Of a stretch of DNA of 64,000 nucleotides, positions 1 through 10,995 are shown piece after piece. This stretch comes from Streptomyces griseoluteus (GTDB lineage Bacteria; Actinomycetota; Actinomycetes; Streptomycetales; Streptomycetaceae), in NCBI RefSeq assembly GCF_004784465.1, contig NZ_SRRU01000002.1, forward strand, positions 558,001 through 622,000, written 5' to 3'. Numbering within the stretch: position 1 is the first letter of the stretch; the number at the start of each line of letters is the position of its first letter. The notes under the pieces are model-generated. The model was given only the letters and a program-made list of their open reading frames with translations. It had not been told where the DNA came from and did no database searches. The position numbers and the translations under genes are program-made.

Positions 1-301
1 GAACGCCTTCGCCCTGATGGGTCTGCGCCAGCTCTACTTCCTCATCGGCGGCCTGCTGAAGAAGCTGGTCCACCTGTCCTACGGCCTGTCGGTCATCCTG
101 GGCTTCATCGGCGTCAAGCTGGTGCTGCACGCCTTGCACGAGCTGGGCGTGCATGTCCCGGAGATCAGCATCCCGGTCTCCCTGGGTGTGATCTGCGGCG
201 TGCTCGTCATCACCACGATCACCAGTCTCATCGCCTCCAGGAAGCAGGCCGCCGCCGAGGCGGCCGGGGGCGGCGGCGCCAAGGACAGCATCGACGCCTG
301 A
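1..301 (+). CDS. TerC family integral membrane protein, C-terminal part
   Basis: The reading frame is open from the left edge (codons begin at base 2) and ends in TGA at 299-301; the start lies outside the window. The visible residues NAFALMGLRQLYFLIGGLL, a short charged loop and two further hydrophobic segments are typical of the C-terminal membrane helices of TerC/Alx-type proteins, which are linked to tellurite resistance and metal (Mn2+) homeostasis. The last 20 or so residues are an Ala/Gly-rich cytoplasmic tail. A strong hairpin follows 25 bases after the stop. The family call rests on the C-terminal fragment alone, and the substrate cannot be judged. Confidence 0.8.
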   Translation, partial: NAFALMGLRQLYFLIGGLLKKLVHLSYGLSVILGFIGVKLVLHALHELGVHVPEISIPVSLGVICGVLVITTITSLIASRKQAAAEAAGGGGAKDSIDA

Positions 302-326
302 CCCGCCACCCCCGAGGGGTGGGCGA

Positions 327-367
327 CCCGTGCGGAAGGTGCCGCGGCCCGGCACCTTCCGCACGGG
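327..367 (+). terminator. Rho-independent-type hairpin after terC
   Basis: The 17-bp arms at 327-343 and 351-367 (CCCGTGCGGAAGGTGCC and its reverse complement) are perfect, with a 7-nt loop. There is no long U run, which is usual for Streptomyces terminators. It separates terC from the antiporter gene downstream. Confidence 0.8.
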
Positions 368-464
368 AAGGCTCCGCCCGCCGGCCCCACCGCGTCCGCC
401 CCACCGGTGCGCCGGACGAAACGAACGGAATGCGAACCCTGTACGCCTCTGCCACCATCACTGC

Positions 465-1565
465 ATGATCACTCGGCTCAGGTCGCTCGCCGCGCGGTGG
501 ACGCTCCTCGTGCCGGTGCTCGCGGTCGTCCTCCTCGTCTTCACCTGGGGTCGCGACCTGCCCGGCGCGGTCGTCGCCCTGGTCACCGTCGTGCTGGCCG
601 GGTCCGTGCTGGCCGCTGTGCACCATGCCGAGGTGGTCGCCCACCGGGTGGGCGAACCCTTCGGCTCCCTGGTGCTCGCCGTCGCCGTCACCATCATCGA
701 GGTGGCGCTGATCGTCACCCTCATGGTCGACGGCGGGGACAAGAGCGCCACCCTGGCCCGCGACACGGTGTTCGCCGCCGTGATGATCACCTGCAACGGC
801 ATCGTCGGCATCTGCCTCCTGGTCGGCTCCCTGCGCCACGGCACCGCCGTGTTCAACCCCGAGGGCACCGGAGCCGCCCTGGCGACGGTCGCCACCCTGG
901 CCACCCTCAGCCTGGTGCTGCCGACCTTCACGACCAGCAAGCCCGGACCCGAGTTCTCCACCGTGCAACTGACGTTCGCGGCCTTCTCCTCGCTGATCCT
1001 CTACGGCCTCTTCGTCGCCACCCAGACCGTCCGGCACCGCGACTACTTCCTGCCGGTCACCAAGGAGGGCGCCGTCATCACCGGAGCCGACCACGCGGCA
1101 CCTCCGACCGGCCGCCGGGCCTGCATCAGCCTCGGCCTGCTCGGCCTCGCCCTCGTCGGCGTGGTCGGTCTGGCCAAGGGCGTGTCGCCCACCATCGAGG
1201 CCGGCGTGGAGGGCGCGGGGCTGCCCCCTTCGGTCGTGGGTGTGATCATCGCCCTGCTCGTGCTGCTCCCGGAGACCATCGCCGCGCTGCGCGCCGCCCG
1301 CCGCGACCGGGTGCAGACCAGCCTCAATCTCGCGCTGGGCTCCGCCATGGCCAGCATCGGGCTGACCATCCCGGCCGTCGCCCTGGCGTCGGTCTGGCTG
1401 TCCGGACCGCTCGTGCTGGGCCTCGGCTCCACGCACATGCTGCTGCTCGCGCTCACCGTGGTCGTCGCCTCGCTCACGGTGGTACCCGGCCGCGCCACCC
1501 CGCTCCAGGGCGGCGTCCACCTGGTCATCTTCGCCGCCTACCTGGAGCTGGCCCTCAATCCGTAG
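465..1565 (+). CDS. Calcium/proton antiporter, ChaA/CaCA family
   Basis: The 366-aa polytopic membrane protein is predicted to exchange Ca2+ (possibly Na+ or K+) for H+ across the cell membrane. The CaCA alpha-repeat signature is visible twice: GEPFGSLVLAVAVTIIEVAL at residues 63-82 with its acidic ion-binding Glu, and a second copy around 255-310 containing VLLPETIAAL and a Gly/Ser-rich ALGSAMASIGLTIP segment. About eleven hydrophobic segments fit the family. The frame stays open upstream to about 330, inside the terminator hairpin, so the ATG at 465 is preferred; it gives the usual family length. The gene stands alone between terC and aroQ. Ion specificity is inferred from the family only. 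Confidence 0.85.
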   Translation: MITRLRSLAARWTLLVPVLAVVLLVFTWGRDLPGAVVALVTVVLAGSVLAAVHHAEVVAHRVGEPFGSLVLAVAVTIIEVALIVTLMVDGGDKSATLARDTVFAAVMITCNGIVGICLLVGSLRHGTAVFNPEGTGAALATVATLATLSLVLPTFTTSKPGPEFSTVQLTFAAFSSLILYGLFVATQTVRHRDYFLPVTKEGAVITGADHAAPPTGRRACISLGLLGLALVGVVGLAKGVSPTIEAGVEGAGLPPSVVGVIIALLVLLPETIAALRAARRDRVQTSLNLALGSAMASIGLTIPAVALASVWLSGPLVLGLGSTHMLLLALTVVVASLTVVPGRATPLQGGVHLVIFAAYLELALNP

Positions 1566-1670
1566 CCGGGGGTCCCACCGGGCCCGCGAGCCGCCCGGCG
1601 GGCCGTGATAGACCGGGTGCGAGCGGTGGCCGTCCTGCCGGCCGCCCCCGACGCACCGGAGGAAACCATC

Positions 1671-2144
1671 GTGCCCCGCAGTCTGGCCAGCGCCCCGATC
1701 ATGATCCTCAACGGGCCCAACCTGAACCTCCTGGGCCAGCGGCAGCCCGAGATCTACGGCAAGGACACGCTCGCCGACGTGGAGGCCATGTGCGCCGGGG
1801 CGGCGGCCGCGTACGGCGGCACGGTGGACTGCCGGCAGTCCAACCACGAGGGGCAGTTGGTGGACTGGATTCACGAGGCGCGCCTCGACCACGCCGGGAT
1901 CGTCATCAACCCCGGCGCCTACTCCCACACGTCGGTGGCGATCCTGGACGCGCTCAACACCTGCGACGGCCTGCCCGTGGTGGAGGTCCACATCTCCAAC
2001 ATCCACCAGCGCGAGTCCTTCCGGCACCACTCGTACGTCTCGCTGCGCGCCGACGGTGTGATCGCGGGCTGCGGGGTGCAGGGGTACGTGTTCGCGGTGG
2101 AGCGGATCGCCACGCTGGCGGGGCCTTCGCGGGCCGACGCTTAG
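1671..2144 (+). CDS. aroQ: Type II 3-dehydroquinate dehydratase
   Basis: The 157-aa cytoplasmic enzyme of the shikimate pathway converts 3-dehydroquinate to 3-dehydroshikimate. Visible features of the type II family are [11 protein letters not shown] at 12-22, the catalytic Arg24 and Tyr29 in [10 protein letters not shown], the NPGAYSHTS segment at 80-88, and the catalytic His107 in VEVHISN. The GTG start at 1671 is chosen because GGAGGA lies at 1658-1663 with a 7-nt spacer and the product then matches the usual length; an upstream in-frame start at 1605 would add an unconserved tail. The stop codon overlaps the left terminal repeat of the MITE-like element (2141-2400), so the element appears to end exactly at the gene. 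Confidence 0.93.
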   Translation: MPRSLASAPIMILNGPNLNLLGQRQPEIYGKDTLADVEAMCAGAAAAYGGTVDCRQSNHEGQLVDWIHEARLDHAGIVINPGAYSHTSVAILDALNTCDGLPVVEVHISNIHQRESFRHHSYVSLRADGVIAGCGVQGYVFAVERIATLAGPSRADA

Positions 2145-2400
2145 GGCCTGTCCGGCGGATCAGGGGGCGGTGAAGCAGCGGTGCCGATCGTCCCAGGTGA
2201 GCGGGGTCTGGTGCGTCCAGGTGCAAGGCGGAGGAGGGAGCCGACGCGATGGGTCCCCCCCCCCCCCGCGCGAGGGCAGCCGAGCGTGGGGGAGTCGGGG
2301 AGTGACGACAACGCCGCTGGGGGTCCCCCCTGCTCGCAGAGCTTGGGGGAGGGCGTGCCAGACTCCGCGTTCGCGCCATGATCCGCCGGGCAGGCCCTAG
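2141..2400. mobile_element. MITE-like element with 22-bp terminal inverted repeats
   Basis: Left end TTAGGGCCTGTCCGGCGGAT(CA) at 2141-2162 and right end 2379-2400 are inverted copies matching at 20 of 22 positions. Both ends read TA-GGGCC outward, so a TA target duplication (as for Tc1/IS630-type or some IS5-type elements) is possible. The 260-bp body has no transposase. It contains a run of 13 C (2255-2267) and a hairpin-prone GGGGGTCCCCCC/GCTTGGGGGAG segment (about 2319-2350) of a kind I recall as dispersed in Streptomyces genomes. The left end overlaps the aroQ stop; the right end lies 13 bases from the stop of the convergent MBL gene. Confidence 0.65.
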
Positions 2401-2413
2401 GCGGCGCCCCGGC

Positions 2414-3070
2414 TCACCAGCCGCGCGCGTGCCACTCCGGCAGATGCGGGCGCTCGGCACCGAGGCTGGTGTCGTCGCCGTGGCCGGGGTAGACCCAGGT
2501 CTCGTCCGGCAGCGCGTCGAAGATCTTCGTCTCCACGTCGTGGATCAGGCTGGCGAACGCCTCGGGGTCCTGATGGGTGTTGCCGACACCGCCCGGGAAG
2601 AGGCAGTCGCCGGTGAAGACGTGCGGGTGGCCGTGCGGGTCGTCGTAGACCAGCGCGATGGAGCCCGGCGTGTGTCCGACCAGGTGGCGCGCGGTCAGCT
2701 CGACCTGGCCGACCCGGATCACGTCCCCGTCGTCGACCGGCACATCGGTGGGGACCGGGATGCCCGGGGCGTCCTCCCGGCCTGCGTAGGTACGCGCGCC
2801 AGTGGCGCCGACCACCTCGCCGAGCGCCTGCCAGTGGTCGCCGTGCTGATGGGTGGTGACGACGGACGCGATGCCGTCCTCGCCGATCATGGTGAGGAGC
2901 GTGTGCGGCTCGGCGGCCGCGTCGATCAGGAGCTGCTCGTCGGTGGCCCGGCAACGCAGCAGATAGGCGTTGTTGTTCATCGGGCCGACCGCGACCTTCG
3001 TGATCATCAGGTCCTTCAGCTCGTGCACGTCCGCCGGACCGCCGACCCTGACCTCGCCGCTGTACGTCAT
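2414..3070 (-). CDS. MBL-fold metallo-hydrolase (glyoxalase II-like)
   Basis: The 218-aa soluble protein has the complete metallo-beta-lactamase metal site: HQHGDH at 74-79, a further His at 133 (LVGHTPGS), Asp155 in FTGDCLF, and His197 in YPGHGDDT. This is the two-metal centre of hydroxyacylglutathione hydrolase-like enzymes. In actinobacteria, which use mycothiol, proteins of this shape probably hydrolyse mycothiol- or other thioester conjugates, but the substrate cannot be read from sequence. It lies on the minus strand, 46 bases downstream of the mycothiol-dependent isomerase-like gene, so co-transcription and a shared thiol-detoxification role are plausible inferences. Confidence 0.82.
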   Translation of the reverse strand: MTYSGEVRVGGPADVHELKDLMITKVAVGPMNNNAYLLRCRATDEQLLIDAAAEPHTLLTMIGEDGIASVVTTHQHGDHWQALGEVVGATGARTYAGREDAPGIPVPTDVPVDDGDVIRVGQVELTARHLVGHTPGSIALVYDDPHGHPHVFTGDCLFPGGVGNTHQDPEAFASLIHDVETKIFDALPDETWVYPGHGDDTSLGAERPHLPEWHARGW

Positions 3071-3116
3071 GACGATCAGCCTATAGCGGGGCGGGGGTTG
3101 GCGGCCCGGTGCCGTG

Positions 3117-3803
3117 TCACAGCGGGGGCAGTGCGGGCAGCTCGCCGCCCTTCACCTCCAGCGCGGTCCCCTCGCGGCGCCCGGCGAGCCAGCCCAGCAG
3201 GTCGGCCGGAGTGCCGGTGACGGTGACCTCGGGCTCGGGCGCCTCCTGCCCGGTGCTCCAGGTCCGCGTGCCGTCGCTCAGCAGCGTCGGGGGCACTTCG
3301 GGGTGGCCCAGGAAGCGCTGGGCCAGGAACTCGGTCTCGCGCTCGGTGAACTCGGCCGGGAGGTCCTCCAGCTCGTAGCCGGCGCCGAGGTCCACGTGGT
3401 GCAGCTCGATCTCGGCCCAGCGCCGGAACGGCAGCCGGGCCGCGACGTCGGTGATGCCGTTGCGCAGCTCCACCACGCGGTCCCAGTCGCCCGGCGCCGA
3501 GCCCGCCGCATCGAACCGGGCCGCGCTGTCGCGCACGTCGGTGAGGTGGGTATCGAGGGGGCGCGGGGCGTCCCGCTCGATGTCGGCGTCGCGGGTCTCG
3601 GCGCTCACGTACATCGGTCGGCCTTCGAGGACGTTCACGAGGGCGTCGGCATTGCGGGCGATGTGAGCAAGGACATGTCCGCGCGTCCAGCCCGGAAGCC
3701 GTGACGGCTCGGACAGCGCCGCGTTGTCCAGTGCGGCGGCCGCGCTGAGCAGCCGTTCCGTCGCTTCCTGTACACGGGCCAGGTCATGAGCGTGATCGGT
3801 CAT
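3117..3803 (-). CDS. Maleylpyruvate isomerase/DinB-like mycothiol-dependent enzyme
   Basis: The 228-aa protein has the N-terminal four-helix metal-binding domain of the mycothiol-dependent maleylpyruvate isomerase (MDMPI) family: PGWTRGHVLAHIARNADAL at 37-55 with metal-ligand His47, and RRWAEIELHHVDLGAGY at 127-143 carrying the second Glu/His cluster. A C-terminal domain (about 150-228) with GTPADLLGWLAGR is also typical. Known members are mycothiol S-transferases or isomerases; the substrate here is unknown. The ATG at 3803 is preferred over an in-frame codon eight residues upstream because the family usually begins near this MTDHAHDL sequence. It is divergent from uvrA. Confidence 0.8.
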   Translation of the reverse strand: MTDHAHDLARVQEATERLLSAAAALDNAALSEPSRLPGWTRGHVLAHIARNADALVNVLEGRPMYVSAETRDADIERDAPRPLDTHLTDVRDSAARFDAAGSAPGDWDRVVELRNGITDVAARLPFRRWAEIELHHVDLGAGYELEDLPAEFTERETEFLAQRFLGHPEVPPTLLSDGTRTWSTGQEAPEPEVTVTGTPADLLGWLAGRREGTALEVKGGELPALPPL

Positions 3804-3948
3804 GGGGCACGACCCTAGCGGGACCACTCCTTCGGGTGAAGGTGGCGAACATCCGCCGTAATTCGAAAGCGCGTGCTATATCGTCGAAGACGGCGTCGGG
3901 CATGCTGGATGGCTGGGGATTGTTATGCATCCGGGAATCCGACCGGCG

Positions 3949-3971
3949 TTGTCAGTGGCTCCCCCTAGGCT
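3949..3971 (+). promoter_or_regulatory. PafBC/RecA_NDp-type DNA-damage promoter of uvrA
   Basis: TTGTCAGTG at 3949-3957, exactly eight bases, then TAGGCT at 3966-3971. This matches the actinobacterial RecA-independent DNA-damage promoter motif TTGTCRGTG-N8-TANNNT, recognised via PafBC. It lies 58 bases upstream of the uvrA start codon. A second perfect copy is at 23845-23867. Confidence 0.8.
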
Positions 3972-4028
3972 CCAAGAAGCACGGGGCCTCGGCCCCTGTC
4001 ACTTCTCTGAAGAAAGGTGCGGACCGGC

Positions 4029-7022
<2,994 letters not shown>

Positions 7023-7037
7023 CAGCGCCCCTTCGTA

Positions 7038-7079
7038 CGAGCGGCGCCTCGCGGGACTCACCCCGCGAGGCGCCGCTCG
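7038..7079. terminator. Bidirectional hairpin between uvrA and the PfkB gene
   Basis: A perfect 18-bp stem (7038-7055 with 7062-7079) closes a 6-nt loop between the convergent stops of uvrA (7022) and the PfkB kinase gene (7093). It can serve both transcripts. Confidence 0.85.
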
Positions 7080-7092
7080 CCGTTTCAGCCGG

Positions 7093-8004
7093 TCACAGCG
7101 GGCCCAACTCGGTCGCGTAGGGCGGCTCCGCGCCGGCCCGTGAGCAGGTGACCGCCGCCGCGCGCGCGGCGAAGCCGAGCAGTCGCCGCCAGGTGTCCGG
7201 GCCCAGCCCGGCGAGCGCCGGCGCGGACAGCGCGTCCAGGGTGGACAGGCCGTGCAGCAGGGCCGCGTTCACGGTGTCCCCGGCCCCGATGGTGTCCACG
7301 ACGTCGACCTTCTCACCGGGCACCCGGTGCTCCGCGCCGTCGGCGGTGTAGACGGTGAGGCCGTCACCGCCCCGCGTGACGACCACGGCCGACGGTCCCG
7401 CGGCCAGCCACTCGCGCGGGGTGCCGCCCAGCCACTGGGCGTCCTCCTCGGACAGCTTCAGCAGCGTCACCGAGGGCAGCCAGCCCCGGAAGCGCTCGCG
7501 GTAGGCGTCCGCGTCCGGGATCAGGCCCGCCCGGATGTTGGGGTCGAGCGCGGTGAACAGGCCCTGGCCGGCGGCCGACCGCATCAGCTCCTCGTAGGCG
7601 CTCGCCCCCGGTTCCAGGGCGAGCGAGCAGGTGCCGAAGGACACCGCGCGGGTGCCCTCGGGCAGGGCGGCCGGGGTGGTGAAGAGGCGGTCGGCGGTGC
7701 CCTCGACGTAGAAGGAGTAGGCCGCCGAGCCGCCGGAGTCGATGGTGGCGACGGCGAGCGTGGTCGGCTCGGGGCCGCGCTGCACCGCGGAGACGTCCAC
7801 CCCGGCCCGCCGCAGCCCGTCGAGCAGGGCCTCGCCGAAGGCGTCGTGCGAGGCGCGGGAGGCGAAGGCGGTCTGCGAGCCCAGCCGGCCGAGGGCCACA
7901 GCGGTGTTGAACGGGCCGCCGCCGAGCGCCGGTTGGAGGCCCGCCAGGGCGCCACGGCCCTGCGGTACAAGGTCGATCAGTGCCTCACCGGCGACGACGA
8001 TCAC
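7093..8004 (-). CDS. PfkB-family carbohydrate kinase (fructokinase-like)
   Basis: The 303-aa ribokinase-fold sugar kinase has an N-terminal VVAGEALIDLVP, the substrate-binding GGGPFNTAVALGRLG segment near residues 28-42, and the PfkB signature DTIGAGDTVNAALL at 237-250 with the catalytic base Asp243. Family members phosphorylate fructose, ribose or similar sugars; the GEALIDLVP start and length fit fructokinase-like members, but the substrate is inferred. The GTG start (8004) overlaps the stop of the upstream LacI gene as GTGA, implying translational coupling, so the regulator and kinase form one operon under the palindromic operator at 9211-9238. Confidence 0.85.
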   Translation of the reverse strand: MIVVAGEALIDLVPQGRGALAGLQPALGGGPFNTAVALGRLGSQTAFASRASHDAFGEALLDGLRRAGVDVSAVQRGPEPTTLAVATIDSGGSAAYSFYVEGTADRLFTTPAALPEGTRAVSFGTCSLALEPGASAYEELMRSAAGQGLFTALDPNIRAGLIPDADAYRERFRGWLPSVTLLKLSEEDAQWLGGTPREWLAAGPSAVVVTRGGDGLTVYTADGAEHRVPGEKVDVVDTIGAGDTVNAALLHGLSTLDALSAPALAGLGPDTWRRLLGFAARAAAVTCSRAGAEPPYATELGPL

Positions 8005-9083
8005 GGGGTGGTTCCCTTCTCGGACTGCGAGGTCGATTCCAAGCTGCTGCCGGTCTCCGCCGGCCAGGGCTCCGGGCAGCCGCAGGAGGCGCGGTGGACG
8101 AAAGCGCAGGGCAGCCGCACCGTCCTCGTCTCCCGGTCCGGCGCCGCCAGGCGGTCCAGCAGCACCTGGACGGCCCGGGCGCCCATCTCCCGGCTGGGCT
8201 GGGCGATCGCGGTGAGCCGGGGTGCGAACAGGTCGGCCCAGGCGAAGTCGTCGAAGCAGGCGAGGGCGATGTCGCCGGGCACGCTCAGACCCCGCTCCCG
8301 CAGAGCGCGCAGGGCGCCGATCGTCATCGCGTTGTTGGCGGTGACCAGCGCCGTCGGCGCAGCGGGCAGGGCGAGCAGCGCGGCCGTGGCCCGCTCGGCA
8401 CCCGTGGCTTCGGAGCTGCCGGACACCACGAGTTCGTCGTCGGCGTCGAGCCCCGCCGCCGCGAGCCCCTGCCGGTACCCCGTGACGCGCTCGCTGGTGG
8501 TGCTGAGCCCCGGCAGCCCGGCGACCAGACCGATCCGCCGGTGTCCCAGGGAGGCGAGGTGGGTGACCAGCTCCGCCATGGGCCCGGAGTTCTCGGCGCA
8601 GACCTGATCGAACGGTCCCTGCCCGGGACTGGCCGGCTCCAGCACCCGGTCCAGCAGCACCGTCGGCACGGCCTGGCGCCGGAGGTACGCCACGAGGTCG
8701 CCCGGCTCGGCGGAGGGCGCGACGATCATGCCGTCCACCCGGCGCCCGTGCAGCAGTTGGACCACCTTCAGCTCGTGCTCGGGGTCGTCGTGCGGGTCCG
8801 CGATGAGCAGGCTGTAACCCGCCTCCAGCGCGGCCGCCTCCACGCCCTGGAGGATCTCGGTGAAGTACGGGTTGCTGATCGCCGACACCGCGAGCCCGAT
8901 GGAGCGGGTCCGGGAGGTCACCAGGGAGCGGGCGAGGGAGTTGGGCGTGTAGCCAAGGGACTCGACGGCGTCCAGCACGGCCTGGCGGGTGTGGGGGAGC
9001 ACCGGGCGCGTGCCGTTCAGGACATGGGAGACGGTCGCCACGGAGACACCGGCGCTCCGGGCCACGTCGGCCATGGTGGACAT
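8001..9083 (-). CDS. LacI-family transcriptional regulator
   Basis: The 360-aa protein starts with a classic LacI helix-turn-helix (MADVARSAGVSVATVSHVLNG, residues 4-24), then the hinge helix region (TPNSLARSL) and a periplasmic-binding-protein-like effector domain (TRSIGLAVSAISNPYF onward). ATG 9083 is preceded by a GGAGGGGGAG ribosome site. It probably represses its own operon with the PfkB kinase in response to a sugar or sugar phosphate. The near-perfect LacI-type palindrome 128 bases upstream is the obvious operator. The C-terminus ends in a Ser/Thr-rich tail. The effector sugar cannot be deduced. Confidence 0.9.
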   Translation of the reverse strand: MSTMADVARSAGVSVATVSHVLNGTRPVLPHTRQAVLDAVESLGYTPNSLARSLVTSRTRSIGLAVSAISNPYFTEILQGVEAAALEAGYSLLIADPHDDPEHELKVVQLLHGRRVDGMIVAPSAEPGDLVAYLRRQAVPTVLLDRVLEPASPGQGPFDQVCAENSGPMAELVTHLASLGHRRIGLVAGLPGLSTTSERVTGYRQGLAAAGLDADDELVVSGSSEATGAERATAALLALPAAPTALVTANNAMTIGALRALRERGLSVPGDIALACFDDFAWADLFAPRLTAIAQPSREMGARAVQVLLDRLAAPDRETRTVRLPCAFVHRASCGCPEPWPAETGSSLESTSQSEKGTTP

Positions 9084-9210
9084 CGCGCTCCCCCTCCCAC
9101 GAGATCCCCGAACGCGGTCCCGGCCGTCGGCCGGAGCGCGGCGGGCGGGTGCGGGCCACGGCGCGCGCCGTTGGTCCCACGGGCGGGAAGGTATCCCATT
9201 CGCCACCGGT

Positions 9211-9238
9211 GCGTAAACGCTTGCGCAAGCGTTTACGC
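9211..9238. promoter_or_regulatory. 28-bp perfect palindrome, candidate LacI-family operator
   Basis: GCGTAAACGCTTGC followed directly by its exact reverse complement, centred at 9224/9225. The core GCTTGCGCAAGC and the AAACG/CGTTT flanks resemble LacI/GalR-family operators with a central CpG. It lies between the divergent LacI-PfkB operon and the Rieske gene. Confidence 0.8.
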
Positions 9239-9351
9239 GGACGTCCTGGTCCGGAGACGCCCTACGCCGCGTGCGCCCGCCCCCGCCCGGAAACTGTCCC
9301 CCATGCCCGGATAAGGTCGTCCTGCACATCCCCTGACCTGTGGAGAGACCG

Positions 9352-9777
9352 ATGCCCGCCCGATCGTCCGCGAGCCGCCGTACCGTCCTCAGAGGAGCCG
9401 CCGTGGCGCCGGTCGCCGGGCTCGGGCTGGCCGCCTGCGCCGCTCCGCAGGACGGCAAGGGCGCCTCGGCGGTCACCTCCTCCGTGGACCTCGGGGCGGA
9501 GGGCGAGGTGGCCAAGGGCGCCGCGAAGCTCTACCGCGACCACAACGTGGTGGTCAGCCGGGACGCCCAAGGTGGCCTGAAGGCGTACAGCCTGGTGTGC
9601 ACGCACGCCGGGTGCGTGATCAACAAGCTGCGCGGCACCACCCTGGTCTGCCCCTGCCACGGCAGCGAGTTCGACGCCGTCACCGGCAAGGTGGTGCAGG
9701 CGCCGGCGACCGAGCCGCTGAGCGAATTGCCGGTGAAGGTGGCGGACGGCCGGATCGTCGCGGGGCCGGCCGCCTGA
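9352..9777 (+). CDS. Exported Rieske [2Fe-2S] lipoprotein
   Basis: The 141-aa protein begins with a twin-arginine signal (SRRTVLRG) and a lipobox LAAC with Cys29, so it is likely exported folded by Tat and lipid-anchored outside the membrane. The Rieske motifs are intact: CTHAGC at 83-88 and CPCHGS at 100-105, giving ligands Cys83, His85, Cys100 and His103 and a Cys88-Cys102 disulfide. It lacks the transmembrane domain of bc1 Rieske subunits. The redox partner is unknown. ATG 9352 is preceded by GGAGAG. It is divergent from the LacI-PfkB operon and converges on the HTH gene. Confidence 0.88.
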   Translation: MPARSSASRRTVLRGAAVAPVAGLGLAACAAPQDGKGASAVTSSVDLGAEGEVAKGAAKLYRDHNVVVSRDAQGGLKAYSLVCTHAGCVINKLRGTTLVCPCHGSEFDAVTGKVVQAPATEPLSELPVKVADGRIVAGPAA

Positions 9778-9816
9778 CGCCGCCGGTCGTCCCTGCTCAG
9801 GGCGTCTGAAAAAGGA

Positions 9817-10764
9817 TCACTCCCACTCCCAGGCGATCCCCACCGTCCCCGGCCGCACCCGTGGCTCCACGACATGGACGCTGCGGTGCGGCTCGCTGAC
9901 CGCCAGCTCCTGCCGTCCCGCGCGCGGCGCGGCGGGGGAGAACTGGGTGAAGCGGTGACAGCGGGCCGGGAGCGCGGACGCGTCGAACCGCACCTGGAGC
10001 GCGTACTGCCCGCCCGGTGAGCCGAAGCGGTGGACGTACTCGTGCGATGCCCCGGCGGTGCCGTCGGTGATGCCGTACCGGAAGAGGAAGGTGTCGCCGG
10101 AGCGCAGCCGGGTGCCGAAGAGCAGCTCGGCCACCAGGACACCGGTCTCCCGGTCCAGCCGGACGCGGCCGGTGCGGCAGTTCTCCAGCGCGTGCACGGC
10201 CATGTCGTCCGGACGGCAGCCGGGGTCGCCGTGGTGGACGGCGACGAAGCGGTCCACGCCGTCGCGGTGGGCGCGCACGATGTGCTCGGACTCCCGGCCC
10301 GCGAGTTCGCGCCGCCCCCCGATGCGGACGCGTTCGTGGTGGCCGAGGGTCTGCATGCCGCCGTCCGGTGTCCAGTCCAGCTCCGCCCGGAGCCGGTCCA
10401 GTGTGTCGGACGCCTCGACCAGCGAGCGGTAGGAGCGGGGCGCCGGGCGGTCGCCGTCGGCCGTCTCCGGCGCCTCGGCGAGCAGCCTGATCAGGGATTC
10501 CTCGGGGAGCCGGAGGATCTCCTCCAGCGCGCGCACGGCGCGCAGCGACTCCGGGCGCTGGGGACGGCGGGCGCCCTGCTGCCAGTAGCTGAGGCTGGTC
10601 ACGCCGACCTTCACCCCGTGGCGCGTCAGATGGTGCTGCACCCGCTGGAGCGGCAGCCCGCGGGCGGCTATCGCGGCGCGCAGCGCCACATGGAACGGGC
10701 CGCCCCGCAGGGCCGTCTCCAGCTCGGCGGAGGCGAGGTCCGGGTGCTCTGTGACATGTGGCAT
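9817..10764 (-). CDS. Helix-turn-helix protein conserved in Streptomyces, function unknown
   Basis: The 315-aa protein has an N-terminal XRE-like helix-turn-helix (about 25-85: AIAARGLPLQRVQHHLTRHGVKVGVTSLSYWQQG, then RPESLRAVRALEEIL). A long C-terminal region (about 110-315) is predicted to be mostly beta structure and resembles no domain I recognise; it contains repeated Arg/Asp-rich strands and ends with GIAWEWE. DNA binding is inferred from the N-terminus only. It is convergent with the Rieske gene, 39 bases apart, and its start is 315 bases from uvrC on the divergent side. Confidence 0.65.
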   Translation of the reverse strand: MPHVTEHPDLASAELETALRGGPFHVALRAAIAARGLPLQRVQHHLTRHGVKVGVTSLSYWQQGARRPQRPESLRAVRALEEILRLPEESLIRLLAEAPETADGDRPAPRSYRSLVEASDTLDRLRAELDWTPDGGMQTLGHHERVRIGGRRELAGRESEHIVRAHRDGVDRFVAVHHGDPGCRPDDMAVHALENCRTGRVRLDRETGVLVAELLFGTRLRSGDTFLFRYGITDGTAGASHEYVHRFGSPGGQYALQVRFDASALPARCHRFTQFSPAAPRAGRQELAVSEPHRSVHVVEPRVRPGTVGIAWEWE

Positions 10765-10995
10765 GCACAGAAGCCTTTCTGTGAGGTGTCACCACGGCTG
10801 GTCAGACCGCGGTGCGGGGTCGTGGGCCCCCCCGTGGGCCCCCGGGGGCGCGCTCGCGGGCGGGCACGCCGTTCGCGTGCGCCGAGTGCGCGGCCCCGAG
10901 TTCCCCCGCATTGAAGCGTGTTGACCAGACCCCGACAACACCCTGGGTCACGTCATGGCCTGGATCGTGACGCCCCGGCGCCGCCTCCGGCCCGG

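Noticed and set aside
3828..4028. LexA box before uvrA
   Set aside because: GAACATCC...AATTCG does not form GAAC-N4-GTTC; the PafBC motif explains damage control better.
9778..9816. Terminator between the Rieske and HTH genes
   Set aside because: Only a weak 6-bp GACGCC/GGCGTC stem with a long loop; not strong enough to list as a feature.
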